NCBI GenBank assembly: GCA_021810805.1
Contig: JAJZHW010000004.1
Span: 1 to 64,000, forward strand
From: Nitrospirota bacterium
Lineage (GTDB): Bacteria; Nitrospirota; Leptospirillia; Leptospirillales; Leptospirillaceae
Direction: 5' to 3'
Length of the DNA: 64,000 nt
The number at the start of each line of letters is the position of its first letter. Within the stretch, counting starts at the first letter, position 1. Below the pieces are notes generated by a model. That model was not told where the DNA came from. It saw only the letters and a list, made by a program, of their open reading frames with translations, and searched no databases. This document shows, piece by piece, positions 59,647 through 64,000 of the stretch. The position numbers and the translations under genes are program-made.

Positions 59647-60523
59647 CCGCATTCAGATCAACAAAGAATTTGTCGACATCATGCCGCAAGACTATCTTGA
59701 TCTTGTGGAGAGTGGAACCTTTGAAAGCCCCAATAGAGGCTGGAAGGACTTTGGAACGGCGACCGAACTGATTGCCGAGCATTCGCTTTGTGCCGGATGT
59801 CCCGAGTCGATTGCTTTCCGCCACATCATGGCCTCCATCCCGAACCCTGAAGATACGGTCATGGTAGGGTCGACGGGCTGTACAAGCTTGGTCTTTCCGA
59901 TGATTGCCGTGCACAATATTCACTCCCTCTTCGGAAATCAGAATGCGATTGCCACCGGACTCAAGCGGGCCCTCGCCGTTCGTTTTCCTGACAGGATCAA
60001 GGATGTCATTGTCCTGGCCGGTGACGGAGCGACCGTCGATATCGGTCTCGATATGACCCTCCAGTCCTGGTTCCGGAAGGAACGCTTCACCACCATCTGT
60101 TTCGACAATGAACTCTATGCCAACACGGGGGGACAGGAATCCGGTCTGATGCAGAAGGGATTCCTTGCAAAGATGGCTCCCGTCGGAAAGCGCTTCGACA
60201 AGGTCCGTCTCCCGGAAATTGCTCGGGAGTCCGGGTGCGACTATGTGGCCATTATGACCGCCAGCAAGCCGAGCCTCGTGGAGAAGGTCATCAAGCAGGC
60301 CGTTCTCATTGCCCGGGAGGTCGGACCGACCTACATTCAGATCTATACCCCCTGCATCCTTGAAATCGGAAAGCAGAGCATGGAAGGTCTCCAGGAAATG
60401 AGAACCTCAGAGGCTCCGGGTGAACGGTTCAAGTTCCGGGAGTTCATTTCTCCGGAGGCCCAGTCCTTCCTCGATGGCCTGGCCGAGAAAAAGAAGGCCG
60501 AAAAGATCGCTGCCACAACCTAA
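59639..60523 (+). CDS. 2-oxoacid:ferredoxin oxidoreductase beta subunit 2
   Basis: The 294-residue beta subunit shows HSLCAGCPES and GSTGCTSLVF (cluster cysteines), AGDGATVDIGLDM (TPP motif) and FDNELYANTGGQES, then YTPCILEIGK. It overlaps alpha by 8 bp, unlike operon 1, where 82 bp separate the two genes. The C-terminus ends in a Lys/Ala-rich helix. Confidence 0.91.
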   Translation: MANRIQINKEFVDIMPQDYLDLVESGTFESPNRGWKDFGTATELIAEHSLCAGCPESIAFRHIMASIPNPEDTVMVGSTGCTSLVFPMIAVHNIHSLFGNQNAIATGLKRALAVRFPDRIKDVIVLAGDGATVDIGLDMTLQSWFRKERFTTICFDNELYANTGGQESGLMQKGFLAKMAPVGKRFDKVRLPEIARESGCDYVAIMTASKPSLVEKVIKQAVLIAREVGPTYIQIYTPCILEIGKQSMEGLQEMRTSEAPGERFKFREFISPEAQSFLDGLAEKKKAEKIAATT

Positions 60524-60538
60524 CCCCCGGGAGATCCA

Positions 60539-61228
60539 ATGAAAAAGCGCATCAATATCCGCATGTCGGGCTTGGGTGGACAAGGGGTCGTGACCTCTGC
60601 CCATCTGATGGCGATGGCCGCGGCTCACGAAGGAAAGTTTGCCATTTCGAACCCCTTTTTCGGGGCAGAAAAGCGCATGGCTCCGGCCGAGTCCTATGTT
60701 CGAATCGGCGAGGAGAAAATTTTCGACCGTGGCGAGCTGGTCTTTCCCCATGTGGTGATGGTCTATCACCCACAGGTCATTACCATGGGTAAGAGCTACA
60801 CGATGCCTTTCTATTCGGGAATCAAGGACGGTGGACTCATTATCATCAATGATGACATCGAGCTCCTCACCGATGAAGAGAAAAGTGACCTCGCCAAGAA
60901 AAAGATCACCGTCTATTACGTCCCGGCGACAAAGATTGCCTTGGAACTCGCTGGCACCGAGCTGGCCACCAATATGGGAATGTTGGGGGCTCTGGCTGGC
61001 CTCACCCATGCGGTGACAATGGATGGGCTTGATAAGGCGCTTCAGGATCGTTTTGGAAAGAAATACGTCGCATCGGGAGGAACGGCCACCCTCGACGAGG
61101 CGATCAAGAAGAAGTTTGCCAAAAAAGAAATGCTTCTCCAAAAGAACCTTGAGACCATCCGCAGGACGTTCGATGAGGCAGAAGCCTTTGCCAAAAAGAA
61201 CCCCGCCTTTGCGGTCAACGTCAGCTAA
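60539..61228 (+). CDS. 2-oxoacid:ferredoxin oxidoreductase gamma subunit 2
   Basis: The 229-residue gamma subunit has NIRMSGLGGQGVVTSAHLMA and FFGAEKRMAPAESYVRI, matching the gamma of operon 1 closely, plus GTELATNMGMLGALAGL and a long Lys-rich C-terminal helix (AIKKKFAKKEMLLQKNLETI). Near-identical segments in both copies show that the operons arose by duplication. Confidence 0.91.
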   Translation: MKKRINIRMSGLGGQGVVTSAHLMAMAAAHEGKFAISNPFFGAEKRMAPAESYVRIGEEKIFDRGELVFPHVVMVYHPQVITMGKSYTMPFYSGIKDGGLIIINDDIELLTDEEKSDLAKKKITVYYVPATKIALELAGTELATNMGMLGALAGLTHAVTMDGLDKALQDRFGKKYVASGGTATLDEAIKKKFAKKEMLLQKNLETIRRTFDEAEAFAKKNPAFAVNVS

Positions 61229-61252
61229 CCAGAAGAATCAGGAAGGGTATCG

Positions 61253-61465
61253 ATGTATAATGTGGCAGAGGTAAATGCCGAAGCCTGCGTCGCTCAGAAG
61301 GGATGCCGGCTGTGTATTATGTATTGCCCCGAGGCCAACTGCATCCAGCTCGACTCCCAGAAGATGAAGGCAGTTATTGTGGAGTCCCGATGTAAAGGAT
61401 GTGAACTCTGCGTGGTTGTGTGCGATGCGGCAAAGCACAACGCCATTAAGATGGTGGCCCGTTAG
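61253..61465 (+). CDS. 2-oxoacid:ferredoxin oxidoreductase delta subunit 2 (2x[4Fe-4S])
   Basis: A 70-residue ferredoxin-like subunit with ACVAQKGCRLCIMYCPE (spacing 5-2-3) and RCKGCELCVVVC (2-2-3). It lacks the 24-residue C-terminal extension of its operon 1 paralogue. It ends the operon and is followed by a strong terminator. Confidence 0.88.
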   Translation: MYNVAEVNAEACVAQKGCRLCIMYCPEANCIQLDSQKMKAVIVESRCKGCELCVVVCDAAKHNAIKMVAR

Positions 61466-61513
61466 TCTCTGAAACTTGACAGACCTGTCGCTGACGGCTG
61501 TTGAAAAATAAAG

Positions 61514-61542
61514 AACGGGAGGATTTTGTCCTCCCGTTTTTT
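61514..61542 (+). terminator. intrinsic terminator of OFOR operon 2
   Basis: AACGGGAGGA, loop TTTTG and TCCTCCCGTT form a perfect 10-bp stem followed by a run of T. It lies about 50 bp after the delta stop codon. Confidence 0.93.
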
Positions 61543-61575
61543 CCCTCCTCTCCCTCCTACACCAGAGACAAAGAC

Positions 61576-61875
61576 ATGACATTCGGCAGAGAATCTTCGG
61601 ATGACTATTCCCCCTCGGATTTGGCCCTCTCGGAGTCATTTTTACGGGTGGAGGCTGCCATAAAAGAGTTTCATGCCCTTCTCGACGGTGCCAACAGTTT
61701 TGCCGGCTCCCCCCATCTCTCTGCTGAAGACAGAAAGAATCGTCTGGTGGCCTCTCAGGCGTTACGCGACAGTGCGACGATCTATCTGGACTGGGGGTGG
61801 CATTACCTCGGACGTCTCTACGACCTTCCCAACCCCCATGCTGCTGAGGATTTTGACGAGGAAGATCTCGTCTAG
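61576..61875 (+). CDS. hypothetical small acidic protein
   Basis: From ATG 61576 a 99-residue acidic protein, rich in Glu and Asp at both ends, with a helical middle (SFLRVEAAIKEFHALLDGAN) and WGWHYLGRLYDLPNPH near the end. The track start at 61501 is a TTG before the terminator of the preceding operon, so it is rejected. No family is recognised and the ribosome site is weak. Confidence 0.6.
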   Translation: MTFGRESSDDYSPSDLALSESFLRVEAAIKEFHALLDGANSFAGSPHLSAEDRKNRLVASQALRDSATIYLDWGWHYLGRLYDLPNPHAAEDFDEEDLV

Positions 61876-61957
61876 GATCTTCTCTGCCTTTGTGAGACAA
61901 CCCCGCCCTGTTCTCTCCGGATAAGATCTTTTCTGTTCTTCTGCCAAAGTTCGAATA

Positions 61958-62740
61958 TCAGAAAAAGCCTTTCAGTATCTCCACCATTGGATTGACGTCG
62001 GATTTTCCCTTCGATGAGAGAGGAAGAGTCACGAGATAGGTTTCCCGCGTCTTTTTGGGATCATCCTGTGTCACGGTGAGCTGAAGGGAGAGGGAGGCCC
62101 TGTCGACCAGGGCTTCGTTGAAAGGAATGTTGAAATACAGTAAGCCTCCGACCTTGCCGCCAGGGAGGATGGAGGCCTTGTCCGGAAAGGCCTTGTAGGC
62201 AAGGTCCCGGCCAAAGGGAGACGAGGCGGGGGAGGGTTGGGAAAAAGGGGTCGGCAGGACCCAGATCATTGACCCCAGACCCAGTGTCACGATGGTGAAG
62301 AGAATCAGTCCGGTGTAGTAAAGGGATTTCTTGATGTTCTGGTAAGGGACATTGGCCTGCCAGGCAATGTCAAAGGCTTCCGACGGTGAAATGTTTCGAT
62401 AGGATTTGCCGACATAGTTGAGAAAAAGAGAGGTGGGCTCGACGTGAACGGATTGGCCCGGATGTGAGGAGGCGACCACAAGAAGGATCGGAAGAACATG
62501 TTCCCTCCAGAGACCATGGGATCCGAACAGATTATGGGTGTCCTGAGCCAGGTGGTAGGAGCGGATTCCTAAGGTAATTCCGGTATGGGGAAGGATCCGG
62601 ACGACGGGCAGAGTCTGCGGGTCGGGGTGGGAGAGCGGGCGGAAGTGGTAGAACGAGGAGCAAGAGGCCACAAGGAAGGTGAGAAGGGTCAGGAGGGACA
62701 TCCCCCTGAAAAGGCGGACCTGCCGCCGGAAATCAGTCAT
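61958..62740 (-). CDS. putative lipoprotein of unknown function
   Basis: From ATG 62740 the 260-residue product has a signal peptide ending LLTFLVASCSS (lipobox LVASC). The body has a single membrane-like segment near 150-170 (GLILFTIVTLGLGSMIWVL) and beta-rich flanks with LGIRSYHL and GGLLYFNIPFNEAL. I recognise no family. Its start overlaps the PsiE-like stop by 8 bp; the track start 28 codons out lies in that gene. Confidence 0.7.
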   Translation of the reverse strand: MTDFRRQVRLFRGMSLLTLLTFLVASCSSFYHFRPLSHPDPQTLPVVRILPHTGITLGIRSYHLAQDTHNLFGSHGLWREHVLPILLVVASSHPGQSVHVEPTSLFLNYVGKSYRNISPSEAFDIAWQANVPYQNIKKSLYYTGLILFTIVTLGLGSMIWVLPTPFSQPSPASSPFGRDLAYKAFPDKASILPGGKVGGLLYFNIPFNEALVDRASLSLQLTVTQDDPKKTRETYLVTLPLSSKGKSDVNPMVEILKGFF

Positions 62741-63266
62741 GCTGTCGATTCTCCGCTTCGTTGGCAAAGGATATCTTGACGAGAATGCTGTAGGCGTAGA
62801 CCAAAAGTAGAACGATGACGACATAGAGAATAAGTTGAAGAGAGTGATAGGAGAACATCCCGAAGCGTTCGCTCTCCTTGTACGAGGACTGGGCTTCCAC
62901 CAGAAGAATGCGGCGGATCGTGGAGATGATGCCGATCAGGATAAAGGAAGCGATAGGAAACCGCCGTCGACCCAAATAGCTCAGCATGATCCAGAGAAGC
63001 TCCAGGATGATCACCACAAAGAGCATGTCGTTGATGAGCTGCAGAACGGAATCAGTCGTCAGCGTGGTCAGGTTGAGGGCCGAGTGGACCAGGACGATAA
63101 CGGCTCCGGACATGAGAAAGATGGCTACGATCAGATGGATGAAGTCGTCGATCCGGAGAAGAACCTTCCGAAGCTTTTGGACAAATTCCAGATGTATGTC
63201 CTGGCGAGAGGTTGGGGTGTGTGGCGGGGAAGAGGTCTTGGAGGACGGGGAGGGAAGATCGGTCAT
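62733..63266 (-). CDS. PsiE-family membrane protein
   Basis: A 177-residue protein with four membrane helices: IHLIVAIFLMSGAVIVLVH, MLFVVIILELLWIML, ASFILIGIISTIRRIL and SLQLILYVVIVLLLVYAYS. The stretch FILIGIISTIRRILLVEAQ and the LELLWIMLSYL helix are the PsiE (phosphate-starvation-inducible E) pattern. The N-terminal 30 residues are polar and Pro/Ser-rich. Function is unknown. It overlaps gltX by 4 bp. Confidence 0.82.
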   Translation of the reverse strand: MTDLPSPSSKTSSPPHTPTSRQDIHLEFVQKLRKVLLRIDDFIHLIVAIFLMSGAVIVLVHSALNLTTLTTDSVLQLINDMLFVVIILELLWIMLSYLGRRRFPIASFILIGIISTIRRILLVEAQSSYKESERFGMFSYHSLQLILYVVIVLLLVYAYSILVKISFANEAENRQHD

Positions 63267-64000
63267 GGATGATCCTTTCTGGGGGAGGAGCTCTCCGGGG
63301 AGGGGGCCATGATGTTTTTTCGAAGCTCAGAGAGGGCCCCGGAAATGCGTGTGAGGGAGACCTCACGACCGAGAAGGATCAGAACGTCGAAAATCCCGGG
63401 GCTGACGGTCTTGCCGGTCAGCGCCACCCGAACGGGCTGGGCGAGATCGCCAAGCTTCCGGTTTTGGGCCTCTCCGATCTGAGTAAAGACGTTCTTCAAT
63501 GTCTCGGCGTTCCATTCCTGAAGAGAGCCCAGGGCGGTCAAAAGAGAGTCGAGGATGGGAATGCTATCCGTCCTAAGTGCCTTCTCCCGGGCTGCCGGGT
63601 CAATGGTCAAGGCGCGGTCGAGAAATGGGTGGGAGCTTTCGGCAAGCTCTGCGAGGGTGCGTGCACGTCCTTTGAGAAGTCCCATGACATGGGCCCGATA
63701 GTCAGGATCCGAACTTCCGGGGAGGGGCTCCTCGATCGGGGCGAGAAGCTCTGTGGCCAGAGGGGCAAGGGCTGCGTCGGGAGAGTTCTTGATATAGTGG
63801 GCATTGAGCCAGAGAAGCTTTTCCGGGTTGAAGACACTGGGGGAGGAGCCCACATGGTCGAGATCAAAAAGGGCGATCAGCTCTTCCCGGGAAAAAATTT
63901 CCTGATCCTTGTGGGACCATCCGAGGCGAACAAGATAGTTGGCCAGGGCATGGGGGAGATACCCCATGTCGCGGTAGGCCATGACCGAGGTCGCCCCGTG
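63263..64000 (-). CDS. gltX: glutamyl-tRNA synthetase, 3' part (cut by the window edge)
   Basis: The frame stays open to the window edge; the visible 245 residues are the C-terminal half of a class I GluRS. RHGATSVMAYRDMGYLPHAL and ANYLVRLGWSHKDQEIF follow the KMSKR loop in the family, and the C-terminal anticodon-binding helices (LRTDSIPILDSLL) are present. The N-terminal HIGH motif and the start codon lie beyond 64000. Confidence 0.9.
   Translation of the reverse strand, partial: HGATSVMAYRDMGYLPHALANYLVRLGWSHKDQEIFSREELIALFDLDHVGSSPSVFNPEKLLWLNAHYIKNSPDAALAPLATELLAPIEEPLPGSSDPDYRAHVMGLLKGRARTLAELAESSHPFLDRALTIDPAAREKALRTDSIPILDSLLTALGSLQEWNAETLKNVFTQIGEAQNRKLGDLAQPVRVALTGKTVSPGIFDVLILLGREVSLTRISGALSELRKNIMAPSPESSSPRKDHP

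Overview
The window reads as chromosome from a Nitrospirota chemolithoautotroph, most likely Leptospirillum. This is inferred from gene content: two four-subunit 2-oxoacid:ferredoxin oxidoreductase (OFOR) operons of reductive-TCA type, an archaeal-type PEP carboxylase, anaerobic-type cobalamin genes, LPS genes, and a Hyf/complex-I-like membrane complex without nickel ligands. No database search was possible. No insertion sequence, prophage, rRNA or CRISPR array was seen. The left 12 kb looks more AT-rich than the rest.

Layout. 0.1-0.2 kb: tRNA-Val(CAC). 0.2-10.7 kb (minus): an origin-type housekeeping cluster read rplI, rpmH, rnpA, yidD, yidC, mnmE, mnmG, rsmG, parA, parB, bactofilin, mnmA, DnaQ-like exonuclease, with a perfect parS palindrome just before parA. 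10.9-16.3 kb (plus): cbiD-E-T-G-H, cobO and def. 16.4-19.1 kb (minus): pyrF, prmA and a DipZ-C-like exported thioredoxin. 19.1-22.7 kb (minus): OFOR operon 1. 22.8-30.8 kb (minus): hyfB-C-E-F-G-I-like genes plus one unknown gene. 30.9-36.8 kb: small membrane protein, site-2 protease, inositol monophosphatase, CopD-like protein, PEP carboxylase, and lpxC behind a sigma-54 promoter with tandem upstream repeats. 37-42 kb (minus): 2Fe-2S ferredoxin, lipoprotein, bifunctional nuclease, an enlarged RNase III, mutM, yeiH. 42-45.6 kb: peptidoglycan recycling genes amgK, murU, anmK, then engB. 45.6-54.7 kb (minus): hemL, gmhA, rfaE2, mfd and three peptidyl-prolyl isomerase-type chaperones. 54.8-58 kb: small genes (YceI, J-domain, DUF1841). 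58-61.5 kb (plus): OFOR operon 2 behind a long, hairpin-rich leader. 61.5-64 kb: small hypothetical, lipoprotein, PsiE-like protein and the 3' part of gltX.

How the genes may work together. OFORs running in the CO2-fixing direction need low-potential reduced ferredoxin. The Hyf-like cluster next to OFOR operon 1 keeps the membrane ion-pump subunits and the four cysteines of the NuoB-type cluster, but all four Ni-binding cysteines of the large subunit are replaced. It therefore should not be a hydrogenase. An ion-gradient-driven quinone-to-ferredoxin reductase is an attractive but unproven idea, and it is the most interesting system in the window. PEP carboxylase and cobalamin synthesis fit autotrophy. 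The sigma-54 control of lpxC, the amgK-murU-anmK set, gmhA/rfaE2 and the SurA-like chaperones all concern the Gram-negative envelope.
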